From NCBI GenBank assembly GCA_019694395.1, contig JAIBCC010000006.1:62001-126000 (forward strand): a DNA stretch of 64,000 nt, given 5' to 3'. This DNA comes from Pyrinomonadaceae bacterium (GTDB lineage Bacteria > Acidobacteriota > Blastocatellia > Pyrinomonadales > Pyrinomonadaceae). Shown in pieces: positions 52,484 through 63,185 of this stretch. The notes under the pieces were generated by a model, which worked only from the letters and a program-made list of their open reading frames with translations, did not search any database and was not told where the DNA came from. A program made the translations under genes and the position numbers. The stretch's first letter is position 1. Every line of letters begins with the position of its first letter.

Positions 52484-54310
52484 ATGTCACTTTTTGCGAC
52501 AAAATCAATTGATTCGATTATCGCCGAAGCTCAGGAAACCGGCGAACATACCCTAAAGAAAACGCTCAACGGGTTAGACCTAACCATGCTTGGCGTAGGG
52601 GCAATTATTGGGACAGGTATTTTCGTTTTAACCGGACAAGCCGCCGGTAAACATGCCGGACCCGCTGTAGTTATTTCAATGATTCTGGCAGGTATCGTCA
52701 GTGCTTTTGCGGCACTTTGTTATTCTGAATTTGCAGCAAGTGTGCCAATTTCAGGATCGGCTTATGCTTATGGATACGGGACTCTCGGCGAATTTGTCGC
52801 TTGGATTATTGGTTGGGATTTGATTCTCGAATACGCATTTGGCGCGGCAACGGTCGCGGTCGGATGGTCGGGTTATGTGGTCAGTTTGTTCCGAGATACT
52901 TTAGGAATCAACTTCCCATTGGCTCTCAGTAAAGGTCCGTTTGAAACAATAACTCTGGCTGATGGAAGCACAGTTCACGGGATTATCAATTTACCCGGAT
53001 TACTGATTTCAATTGCTGTTACGTTACTATTGATCAAAGGTATCAAAGAATCCGCCAGTTTTAACTCAATTATTGTATTGGTTAAAGTTCTGGTCGTAGT
53101 TCTCTTTATCATCGCCGGAATCGGTTATGTTAATAAGAGCAATTTAGGAATCGGCTGCGCCGCAGGAAGTCCGGGATGTGCGGAATTTATGCCGTTCGGA
53201 TTTAGCGGAGTTGTGACCGGTGCCGCTGTTATCTTCTTTGCCTACATCGGGTTTGATGCTGTTTCGACCGCTGCTCAGGAAGCTAAAAATCCGCAAAAGG
53301 ATATGCCGTTGGGAATTTTAGGTTCACTGGCGATTTGCACCGTGTTGTATATTTTGGTTGCCGGAATTATGGTCGGATTGGTTGATTACAAACTTTTGAC
53401 CAATGCCGCCGCTCCGATTGCTGTTGCAGTTGATGCTGCTTTACAACAAGCAAAAGGAACTACGATGGGAACTATTTTGGCAGTTTTCCCAACCATCATT
53501 AAAGTTGGTGCAGTTCTCGGACTAAGCTCAACTATGGTCGTGATGGTGATGGGACAACCGCGTGTTTTCTATTCGATGTCCAAAGATGGTTTGCTTCCTG
53601 AATGGGCTGCCAGAGTTCATCCGAAATATCAAACTCCGCATATCACAACTGCCATTACCGGCGTTATCGTCGCGATTTTGGCTGGTATCGTGCCGATCAG
53701 TTTGCTGGGTGAGTTGGTTAGTATCGGAACTTTGTTCGCTTTCGTTATTGTCGGAACCGGAATTATTATTCTTCGTTCAACAAATCCAAATTTGAACCGT
53801 CCGTTCAAAGTGCCGCTTTCTCCGATCATTCCGATTTTTACGGTTGTTTCGGCGGCTTATTTGATGAACAGTTTACCGCTTGATACCTGGATTCGTTTGA
53901 TCGACTGGATGTCTATCGGTTTGGTTATTTACTTTGCTTACAGCTATTCACACAGTCATCTTCGCAAAGTTTCCAACGAAGCTGCCAATGATTCCGAATC
54001 AAGAAATTCGCCGCCAATTGCCGCGATTTTGGCAATTGTGGCTGCGATTGCATTAACCCTGTATCAAGTTCCATATTTGATGGATTTGAAATCAGAAGCT
54101 ATTCCGCTTAATCTCGGAATCAGACTTTTTGCGTGGGTTGTTACCGGAGTTTTGGTCGCTATGCTGATGTATGGTAAACAAGACAATCGCGGTGGAACTG
54201 ATGAAAAAGTTAAAACAATCGGTTTAGTTGCTTCGGTAATAAACTTAATTGTTTGGGCAGGAATCACCTATTGGTTCTTTGTTCATTTTTCTGAGTTACA
54301 CGCTAAGTAA
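52484..54310 (+). CDS. APC-family amino acid permease, CAT/YfnA-like
   Basis: 608 residues behind AGGAGG, with about 14 helices. LNGLDLTMLGVGAIIGTGIF is the cationic amino acid transporter-type signature, then VVISMILAGIVSAFAALCYS, EFAASVPISGSAYAYGYGTL, and FAYIGFDAVSTAAQEAKNPQ in the middle. The last helix pair (about 540-600) is as in eukaryotic CATs. Imports amino acids, maybe arginine/lysine-type. In line with the permease before it; no operon regulator seen. Confidence 0.88.
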   Translation: MSLFATKSIDSIIAEAQETGEHTLKKTLNGLDLTMLGVGAIIGTGIFVLTGQAAGKHAGPAVVISMILAGIVSAFAALCYSEFAASVPISGSAYAYGYGTLGEFVAWIIGWDLILEYAFGAATVAVGWSGYVVSLFRDTLGINFPLALSKGPFETITLADGSTVHGIINLPGLLISIAVTLLLIKGIKESASFNSIIVLVKVLVVVLFIIAGIGYVNKSNLGIGCAAGSPGCAEFMPFGFSGVVTGAAVIFFAYIGFDAVSTAAQEAKNPQKDMPLGILGSLAICTVLYILVAGIMVGLVDYKLLTNAAAPIAVAVDAALQQAKGTTMGTILAVFPTIIKVGAVLGLSSTMVVMVMGQPRVFYSMSKDGLLPEWAARVHPKYQTPHITTAITGVIVAILAGIVPISLLGELVSIGTLFAFVIVGTGIIILRSTNPNLNRPFKVPLSPIIPIFTVVSAAYLMNSLPLDTWIRLIDWMSIGLVIYFAYSYSHSHLRKVSNEAANDSESRNSPPIAAILAIVAAIALTLYQVPYLMDLKSEAIPLNLGIRLFAWVVTGVLVAMLMYGKQDNRGGTDEKVKTIGLVASVINLIVWAGITYWFFVHFSELHAK

Positions 54311-54330
54311 TTTAGTTTAGTTTTATTTTG

Positions 54331-54377
54331 ACCACAGAGTTCACAGAAGTTTATCTGTGGCTCTGTGGTTTTATTTT
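54331..54377 (+). terminator. Repeat-derived terminator-like hairpin
   Basis: ACCACAGAG (54331-54339) pairs with CTCTGTGGT (54361-54369), and CACAG with CTGTG inside, then TTTATTTT follows. The words are CACAGAGTT/CACAGAAG (9-bp repeats). It looks like an intrinsic terminator built from the repeat. It lies immediately before the next gene's ATG, so expression of that gene may need its own promoter or read-through. Confidence 0.6.
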
Positions 54378-55814
54378 ATGCAAAAAAACTTGGCAAAATG
54401 GCTTATTGTTTTAGCAGTTGGAATTGGCATTGCGCTAGTGCCTGCGCCTGATGGCGTGACCAAACAAAGCTGGACTTTATTCGCAATTTTTATTGCCACC
54501 ATCGTTGGTTCGATAGTCCAACCAATGACGGGAAGCGCAATGGTTTTTCTCGGCGTGATTGCGGTTGTGCTGTTTGGCGCGTTGCCGATGGATAAAGCCT
54601 TAAAAGGATATTCCGACACCAACGTTTGGTTGGTTTTAGCCTCATTCTTCATCTCTCGCGGAATGATAAAAACAGGTTTAGGCAAAAGAACCGCACTTCA
54701 CTTTATTCGTTTGATTGGTAAAAGAACGCTTGGTCTGGGATATTCGCTGGTAATTGCCGAAACTTTTTTGGCAACGGTTATTCCCTCAACCAGTGCCAGA
54801 ATGGGTGGTGTGATTTTGCCGATAACCAGAGGTATTACCGAAACATTTGACTCACATCCAAATGATGAAAGTGCAAACAAACTCGGAACTTTCTTAATAA
54901 ATTTGCTTTATCAAACTGAAGTAATCATTTGCGCCACCTTTTTAACCGGACAAGTCTCAAACTTTATCATTGCCGATTTTGCCTTAAAATATGCAAATAT
55001 TCAGTTGACTTACGCAAGTTGGCTGACGGCTTCGATAGTTCCGTCTTTAGTTTCTCTGATTGTAATTCCGTTGATGATTTACCGATTTTTTCCGCCTGAA
55101 ATTCGTTCAACTCCGAAAGCTGCCGGATTTGCCCAAGAACAATTAAACGAAATCGGCAAAATGTCATTTCACGAATGGATTATGTTAGGAATTTTTGTGC
55201 TGGTCGTGTTGTTATGGGCAACAAAAAAAATGAGTATTGTAGTTTGGGGGATTACAATAACGAACGAACTCGATACAACTCTGGTGGCTTTATTGGGAAT
55301 TATAGTTTTGCTTTTAACCAAAGTTTTGGATTGGAAAGATGTAACTCAGGAACATTCGGCGTGGGAAGTTTTTATCTGGTATGGCGGACTGGTAAATTTA
55401 GCCACCTCGTTAGGTGAAACCGGACTCACCAAACTTTTTGCGGAAAAAATGGCGAGTTATACCAATGGAATGAGTTGGGTGCTGGCATTAGCCGTTTTAG
55501 TCTTTGTTTACTTCTATTCACATTATGCTTTTGCCTCGATTACGGCGCACGTTACCGCGATGTATGTTCCGTTTTTAGTAGTCACGATTGCCGTTGGTGC
55601 ACCTGCCGGATTAGCGGTTTTAGTGCTTGCCTATTTTTCAAATCTTACTGCCGGAATCACACACTACGGCACAACTTCAGGACCGATTTTGTTCGGAGTC
55701 GGTTTTGTCAAACAAAAAAATTGGTGGACAATCGGTTTAATCGCTTCAATTTTAAACATTTTGATTTGGTCTGTGGTTGGAATAATGTGGTGGAAAACTT
55801 TAGGATGGTGGTAA
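54378..55814 (+). CDS. DASS-family dicarboxylate/anion:Na+ symporter
   Basis: 478 residues from ATG 54378; upstream codons are part of the hairpin. About 12 helices. FFISRGMIKTGLGKRTALHF, VIPSTSARMGGVILPITRGI and LAYFSNLTAGITHYGTTSGP followed by ILFGVGFVKQKNWW are signature parts of the SLC13/CitT-like transporters (citrate, succinate, sulfate). Substrate not decidable. No ribosome site visible, with the hairpin in its place. Confidence 0.88.
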   Translation: MQKNLAKWLIVLAVGIGIALVPAPDGVTKQSWTLFAIFIATIVGSIVQPMTGSAMVFLGVIAVVLFGALPMDKALKGYSDTNVWLVLASFFISRGMIKTGLGKRTALHFIRLIGKRTLGLGYSLVIAETFLATVIPSTSARMGGVILPITRGITETFDSHPNDESANKLGTFLINLLYQTEVIICATFLTGQVSNFIIADFALKYANIQLTYASWLTASIVPSLVSLIVIPLMIYRFFPPEIRSTPKAAGFAQEQLNEIGKMSFHEWIMLGIFVLVVLLWATKKMSIVVWGITITNELDTTLVALLGIIVLLLTKVLDWKDVTQEHSAWEVFIWYGGLVNLATSLGETGLTKLFAEKMASYTNGMSWVLALAVLVFVYFYSHYAFASITAHVTAMYVPFLVVTIAVGAPAGLAVLVLAYFSNLTAGITHYGTTSGPILFGVGFVKQKNWWTIGLIASILNILIWSVVGIMWWKTLGWW

Positions 55815-55819
55815 AAATC

Positions 55820-56187
55820 AAGTAAAAAGTAAAAAGGTAAAAGGCAAAACTTAAGAATGTCATTTTTTTTAATAACCTTCCTATAAAAAATGAATTGCCT
55901 CTTGCTTTAGCTGGAGGTCTTGTAAATCAAAGAATCACAGGCTTAAGCCGAATTTGAAAATAAAAATCATCATCCTTATTGCTTCAGCCTAAGTGGTGCT
56001 AAAGCAATAAGGATGATTGATAAATCTATAAATTCGGCTTCAAGCCGAGGTTTATTTTCCAACTAAACCTCCAACTTAAGTTGGAGGCAATTCATAAAAG
56101 CAACTTGATGAATAACTCAGAGCATCAATTTTTTGTAGGAAAGCCTTGTAATTCCCAAACCTTTTTACTTTTGCCTTTTTACTTTTT
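55820..56187. repeat. Nested palindromic element, about 370 bp
   Basis: No gene is present in 55815-56185. Nested from outside in: heptads AAGTAAA-like (55820-55847) with the inverse at about 56161-56187; 29-bp arms (55890-55918 and 56067-56095); 16-17-bp arms (55940-55955 and 56030-56046); and a perfect 16-bp core (55969-55984 and 56002-56017, ATCATCCTTATTGCTT) around a 17-base loop. It could extrude a long cruciform. MITE-like in form; repeats flanking the M28 gene. Confidence 0.7.
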
Positions 56188-57550
56188 ATCTTCCTGCCGG
56201 GCGCGGATAAACTACGGGGCTTTTATTTCCGTCTTTATCAACCGCGCGAACTCCGAAAAAGTAATTATCTTTCGACATTTCTTTCATCGTGTAACTGGTC
56301 ACGTTTCCGACATTGACCGAATTTGTCCATTCGGCGGCAGTTGTATCACGCCAAACGATTTCATAACTTGCAATATCCGCATCGGGATTTGCATCCCATT
56401 TTAAATCAGTATCGTTGGTCAATCGTGCCGTAACAATCGCCACATTTTTCGGCTTTGCAGGTGCAAGCGCGAGATTTGCCAATGAAATCATATTGACGCG
56501 AGATACATTTGCTACATATTCAAAATCAACAAATTCGGGCAAATCTCCATAGTCAATACCGTTTTCGGTGCGAATGTTCTGATGTTGACGGGTGTAATCC
56601 TCATTTGGTTCGGTAATCCGAATTCCGGCAAAACCACGCTCAACAAAAGGAATATGGTCGCCGCCACGTCCATAACGGTCACGCCGATAGATCATCCAAA
56701 CGCTGAATTTCTGCAAATACTTGTCACATTGCTCTTTGATATATCTGGCTAATTGCCGCGAAGCAGAATCATTTTCTCCGCCGACACTTCTTCGGGTATT
56801 TGCCTGTTGTTCGGTTTCGTTAGAAGGAACACCTTCACTAAAGACGCGCACTTTATTGCGATCCGGTGAATTTTTAAACTTCATTGCACCACCGACAATA
56901 TCATTGGTGAACATTGCTTCGATGTTCATTTTCTTTTCGACTGCTTGTTGTGCGTAATACGTTGCGCCTAAAAGCCCTTGTTCTTCGCCGGGAACAGCCA
57001 TAAAAACAATAGTTGCGTCAAATTTGCGCTTTGACATTACCCGCGCAATTTCCATTACGGTTGCCGTCCCTGAAGCGTCATCGTTCGCTCCCGGAGCATC
57101 GCATTTAGCATCGGTTGGCGAAGTGCACATCGAATCGTAGTGTCCCGAAACAACATAAACTCGGTTCGGATCGGTTGTTCCTTTTAACACAGCAACAACA
57201 TTGGTTAAAGTGACAGGTTCGGGAATTCGATTCGCTTTCGGCTGCACAAAAGTTTGTTTTTCGACCTGTAAACAGTTTCCGCAATCCGCACTGTATTTTT
57301 GGAATTCGCCGTAGATCCAATCCCGCGCCGCGCCAACTCCGCGAGTCGGGTTGTCTTGTTCGGAAAGCGTATTGCGAGTGCCGAACGAAACGAGTTTGCG
57401 AATATTCGCCTCGATGTTTTTTGCCGAAATTTCCTTGATCATTTTGTTAATTTCGGGGTTCAATGTTTCTTTTTTAGGTTTTTGGGCAAAGATACTCACC
57501 ACAGAGACACAAAGACACAGAGACAGCAAAAGAAAAAGTTTGATTTTCAT
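56186..57550 (-). CDS. M28-family metallopeptidase, exported
   Basis: 454 residues from ATG 57550; upstream codons encode no leader. The signal peptide MKIKLFLLLSLCLCVSVVSI ends FAQ, and its core is encoded by an octad repeat at 57499-57526. Zinc ligands are in VVSGHYDSM, GANDDASGTATVM, GEEQGLLGATYYA, NDIVGG and GRGGDHIPFVERG. A FnIII-type C-terminal domain has DLKWDANPDADIASYEIVWR. An aminopeptidase/carboxypeptidase acting in the periplasm or outside. Confidence 0.9.
   Translation of the reverse strand: MKIKLFLLLSLCLCVSVVSIFAQKPKKETLNPEINKMIKEISAKNIEANIRKLVSFGTRNTLSEQDNPTRGVGAARDWIYGEFQKYSADCGNCLQVEKQTFVQPKANRIPEPVTLTNVVAVLKGTTDPNRVYVVSGHYDSMCTSPTDAKCDAPGANDDASGTATVMEIARVMSKRKFDATIVFMAVPGEEQGLLGATYYAQQAVEKKMNIEAMFTNDIVGGAMKFKNSPDRNKVRVFSEGVPSNETEQQANTRRSVGGENDSASRQLARYIKEQCDKYLQKFSVWMIYRRDRYGRGGDHIPFVERGFAGIRITEPNEDYTRQHQNIRTENGIDYGDLPEFVDFEYVANVSRVNMISLANLALAPAKPKNVAIVTARLTNDTDLKWDANPDADIASYEIVWRDTTAAEWTNSVNVGNVTSYTMKEMSKDNYFFGVRAVDKDGNKSPVVYPRPAGR
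57499..57526. repeat. Octad repeat inside signal-peptide coding region
   Basis: CACAGAGA, CACAAAGA, CACAGAGA and CAGC lie in 8-base phase. On the minus strand this encodes LSLCLCVSVV, the hydrophobic core of the M28 signal peptide. The other repeats in this window are intergenic. Confidence 0.7.
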
Positions 57551-57629
57551 ATTTTTGAATGGAAAAGAAATTTTTGGATAGCTTAACACAGATTGACGAA
57601 GATTAAGAAAATTTCCCGCGAATAAACGC

Positions 57630-57755
57630 GAATGAACGCGAATTTTTTCTGATTTTTGAAATCAATTTCGTTTGACCGATTCAAATTTTATTCCTGTAAA
57701 TTCGCGGAAATTCGCGGGCAAAACAAAAACTCTGCGTCTCTGCGTCTTTGCGGTT
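57630..57755. repeat. Foldback repeat between M28 and propeller genes
   Basis: Decads CGCGAATAAA, CGCGAATGAA, CGCGAATTTT (57617-57647) pair with an inverse region 57700-57719 (ATTCGCGGAAATTCGCGGGC). Then octads CTCTGCGT, CTCTGCGT, CTTTGCGG at 57729-57752. No gene in 57551-57758. Confidence 0.55.
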
Positions 57756-57758
57756 AAA

Positions 57759-59669
57759 TCATCTTTCCAAAAAATCAAAAGCCTGTAAACGATTTCCATC
57801 TGCCGAATAGAGCAAACCATTGACTTCATCGGTAATAAAACGGGAATCAGGCTCAGAAACTAAAATAAATCTGCTGTCTTGTCCGTTGTGAACATTAACA
57901 CCAACCAAACCTTTTTTATCGAAAGGTTTATCCAAATCGGTGTAAAAATACATAAAGTTTCCGCGCAGTTCGGCAAGTTCTTTGCGTTTGAGCAAAAAAT
58001 CGGAAAGTCTGTCGAGCTGGCGCGTCGGATCAAGCCGATCAAACAATCTTTCCTGCACATCCGCCCGCGAAGGCGTGACGCGGCTCATCAAATTCGGACG
58101 GTCAACCTGCAAACCGTTGAAATTCCTTGCCCGCGAAGCCACGCCGTAAAGCCGAATTTGATTGGAAATTTGAGATTTGGCGTAATTTGTCGCCAAACTG
58201 GTCAGATCAAATGAGCCGAAGCGGTTCTGCAAAAGATTTGAACGAAGCGAAAGCGTTGAACGCAGATTCATTGCCCGTGTTCCTAATCCGTAAACCGAGT
58301 TGGCTAATCCGCCATAGCGAAAATAAAGTGCAGTTGCCCGAAGTGCGATCGCGCCGACAATCTTGAAAATTCCGCGTGAAGGTGGTTTGTGTTTTGTCCG
58401 CCAAACTTCTTTGTAAGGCGGCATAAAATCAAATGAGTAGCTTTTCCCCTTTATGTCTAAGGAAAGTCCTTTTTGAACACCATCATTAGCCTTACCAACT
58501 TCAAAGGCAACTACTTCATCCTTTCCGCCAATAATTAACTCACCCTTTTCGTTTTGAATAACAAATTGCGCTTGTTTTATCTTGTGTTCAATCTTATTAA
58601 GACGTTTTCCGTTTCGTGCGTCAAGCTGCATTAAATCGTCTTTATCGGCAATAAAAATCGTATTTGCATCAGCGAAAACAAAATTCGTTAAGCCTTTGTC
58701 CGCGCCTTTGAAACGCCACAGAGTTTTACCTTTATTCGTTTCGATTGCCGAAATTCCGAATGAGCCTTTTTCTTCCGTTTCGCCGTTTTTGATTTTGGTA
58801 AATTGTCCGCCCGTCCGCACATACAAAACATTGTCGAGCAAAAACATTTCCGGCGTAACGCCCAAATCATCGGCTTTCCAGACGGTTTTTCCGGTTTGAC
58901 GGTTAATCGCGCGAACCCGCCCGCGACCCGAAAGATAAATATTTTGTTCATCAAAAACCGGATCGGCTTCGGTCAAAGCCAAACCGTCTTCATTGACCTT
59001 AAACTTTTCGCGCTCAATTTCTTTGCCTGTCCGTGAATCGAAAATCGTTGCTCCTTCGTAAAAAACATACAACTTTCCGTCCAGCATCAACGGCGCGCGG
59101 TAATTATCAAGTGTGAATGAAACCTCTTTGTTTTCAGCAAATTCCGTCGGCATCATATCAACTTCGGAATCAATTTCTTTTTTCCAGAGCTGTTTGCCGT
59201 TTGAAAGCGAAAAAACATATATCTGCGGTTTGCGTTTTAACTCAACGTCCGATTTTCCTTTCGCTTTTTTGACCAAAACCACGCAAAGCAAATCATTGTT
59301 CGGCTCAACGGCGAGGTGCATCACATCGCCTTTGACTTTATCACTTCGCCAAAGCGAATCGCCCGAAAACAGATCTATTGCTTCGAGCCGTGATTTATCG
59401 CCTTCGTCCAACGAGAGCAAAACCAAATCCGTATTCGGCACAGTTGAAATCGAAGTTTCATCCAATCCTTTATGCTTTCTGCGCCAAACGACATCGCCTG
59501 TATTTCCGTCCACCGCATACAATGAATTATCCGTTCCGACCAGCAAAACGCCGAAATCGGTGGTTTGATAAAATTGGACTTTGGAATCTAATTTAGCTTG
59601 CCAAATGGGTTGAGCCGAAGAAATTGCCACGAAAAAACACAAAACACACAAAAGTAAAAATGATTTCAT
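57759..59669 (-). CDS. Exported PQQ/BamB-type beta-propeller protein
   Basis: 636 residues, signal peptide MKSFLLLCVLCFFVAISSAQ. The first ~420 residues are propeller blades: DNSLYAVDGNTGDVVWRRKH, SRLEAIDLFSGDSLWRSDKV, RVRAINRQTGKTVWKADDLG and LMQLDARNGKRLNKIEHKIK. These VW-repeats are PQQ/BamB-like. The last ~200 residues (about 440-636) are helical and unlike BamB. Likely periplasmic or outer-membrane linked; no ligand known. Confidence 0.82.
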   Translation of the reverse strand: MKSFLLLCVLCFFVAISSAQPIWQAKLDSKVQFYQTTDFGVLLVGTDNSLYAVDGNTGDVVWRRKHKGLDETSISTVPNTDLVLLSLDEGDKSRLEAIDLFSGDSLWRSDKVKGDVMHLAVEPNNDLLCVVLVKKAKGKSDVELKRKPQIYVFSLSNGKQLWKKEIDSEVDMMPTEFAENKEVSFTLDNYRAPLMLDGKLYVFYEGATIFDSRTGKEIEREKFKVNEDGLALTEADPVFDEQNIYLSGRGRVRAINRQTGKTVWKADDLGVTPEMFLLDNVLYVRTGGQFTKIKNGETEEKGSFGISAIETNKGKTLWRFKGADKGLTNFVFADANTIFIADKDDLMQLDARNGKRLNKIEHKIKQAQFVIQNEKGELIIGGKDEVVAFEVGKANDGVQKGLSLDIKGKSYSFDFMPPYKEVWRTKHKPPSRGIFKIVGAIALRATALYFRYGGLANSVYGLGTRAMNLRSTLSLRSNLLQNRFGSFDLTSLATNYAKSQISNQIRLYGVASRARNFNGLQVDRPNLMSRVTPSRADVQERLFDRLDPTRQLDRLSDFLLKRKELAELRGNFMYFYTDLDKPFDKKGLVGVNVHNGQDSRFILVSEPDSRFITDEVNGLLYSADGNRLQAFDFLER

Positions 59670-59801
59670 AACTGTAAAAATAGAAGCATTTTAGTTTAAC
59701 CGAGTTGTCTGACGAAAATCAGTATATCTTAATTATTTCGAACTTTTCCGAAAACCTTTTCGTTCATATTTCAAAATCAACTCGCGGAGGTTTTCAAATA
59801 A

Positions 59802-60569
59802 ATGGAAGCAATTTTTGGTCAGTTTTTCGGGCTTTTTCTTTTCTTTGTTGTTTTCACTCCGCTTGAACGATATTTTGCTCTGCGGAAAGAGCAGAAAATT
59901 TTCCGTCCGGGTTGGCTGACTGATGCGACTTATTTTTTGCTCAACCGTTTTATGGTTGATAGCGTAAGCTTTTTGATTATCGTGGTTTTGGCAATCGTTT
60001 GGCATTGGATGATCAGTCCTGATTTTCAAGCCAAAGTTGCAGCTCAATCCACCTGGTTGCAATTTATCGAAGCACTTTTGCTGATTGAGGTTTTAGGCTA
60101 TTTTTATCATCGCTGGTCGCACAGCAGTCCGCTTTTGTGGAAATTTCACGCGGTTCATCACAGCTCGTCACAAATGGATTGGTTGGCAGCGGCGCGTGGA
60201 CATCCGCTTGACCAAATTTTTGCCCGTGCTTTTTTCTTTGTTCCGTTTTATGTGATTGGGTTTAATGAAAAAACTCTTGGTGGATTTGTTTTTATTCTGG
60301 CTCTGAATGGAATTTATTTGCACTCAAATATGCGTTTTCGTCCTAAATATTTGCGTTGGCTGATTGTTACGCCCGAACATCATCATTGGCATCACAGCAA
60401 TGATATTGAGGCGAGAAACAAAAATTTTGCCGCCCTTTTTCCGTTTATGGATTTGATTTTCGGCACGCTTTATTTGCCAAAAAATAAAACTCCGCAAACA
60501 TACGGAGTTAGTGAAAATGTGCCTAAGGGATTTTTGGGACAGTTAAAATATCCTTTTAAGAAAATTTAA
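59802..60569 (+). CDS. Sterol desaturase / fatty acid hydroxylase superfamily protein
   Basis: 255 residues, four to five membrane helices. The eight-histidine di-iron set is present: FYHRWSHSSPLLWKFHAVHH, then GHPLDQ, and PEHHHWHHSNDIEARNKN. The family includes sterol desaturases, beta-carotene hydroxylase and alkylglycerol monooxygenase. Acts in the membrane on lipid substrates. Single gene flanked by gyrB and the propeller gene, no operon partner. Confidence 0.88.
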   Translation: MEAIFGQFFGLFLFFVVFTPLERYFALRKEQKIFRPGWLTDATYFLLNRFMVDSVSFLIIVVLAIVWHWMISPDFQAKVAAQSTWLQFIEALLLIEVLGYFYHRWSHSSPLLWKFHAVHHSSSQMDWLAAARGHPLDQIFARAFFFVPFYVIGFNEKTLGGFVFILALNGIYLHSNMRFRPKYLRWLIVTPEHHHWHHSNDIEARNKNFAALFPFMDLIFGTLYLPKNKTPQTYGVSENVPKGFLGQLKYPFKKI

Positions 60570-60577
60570 AAAGATTT

Positions 60578-60676
60578 ACCACAGAGAACACAAAGGGCAC
60601 AGAGTTTTTAGAAATTCTAACCACATATATTAATCATATGGCTAATTATCTCCGTGTTCTCCGTGCTCTCTGTGGT
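60578..60676. repeat. Nonad inverted repeat, possible bidirectional terminator
   Basis: Left arm 60578-60604 (nonads ACCACAGAG, AACACAAAG, GGCACAGAG), right arm 60650-60676 (inverse of ACCACAGAG, AGCACGGAG, AACACGGAG). The convergent ends of the desaturase and gyrB lie on either side, so it may stop both transcripts. No other element in the gap. Confidence 0.6.
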
Positions 60677-60683
60677 GAATATC

Positions 60684-63101
<2,418 letters not shown>

Positions 63102-63185
63102 TTAGTATAAAAATATCTCTTGAATTCAATAGATTATTTTACCATTTTTTCGGAAATAAAAACAGCGTAGAAAGGCAATAAATAT

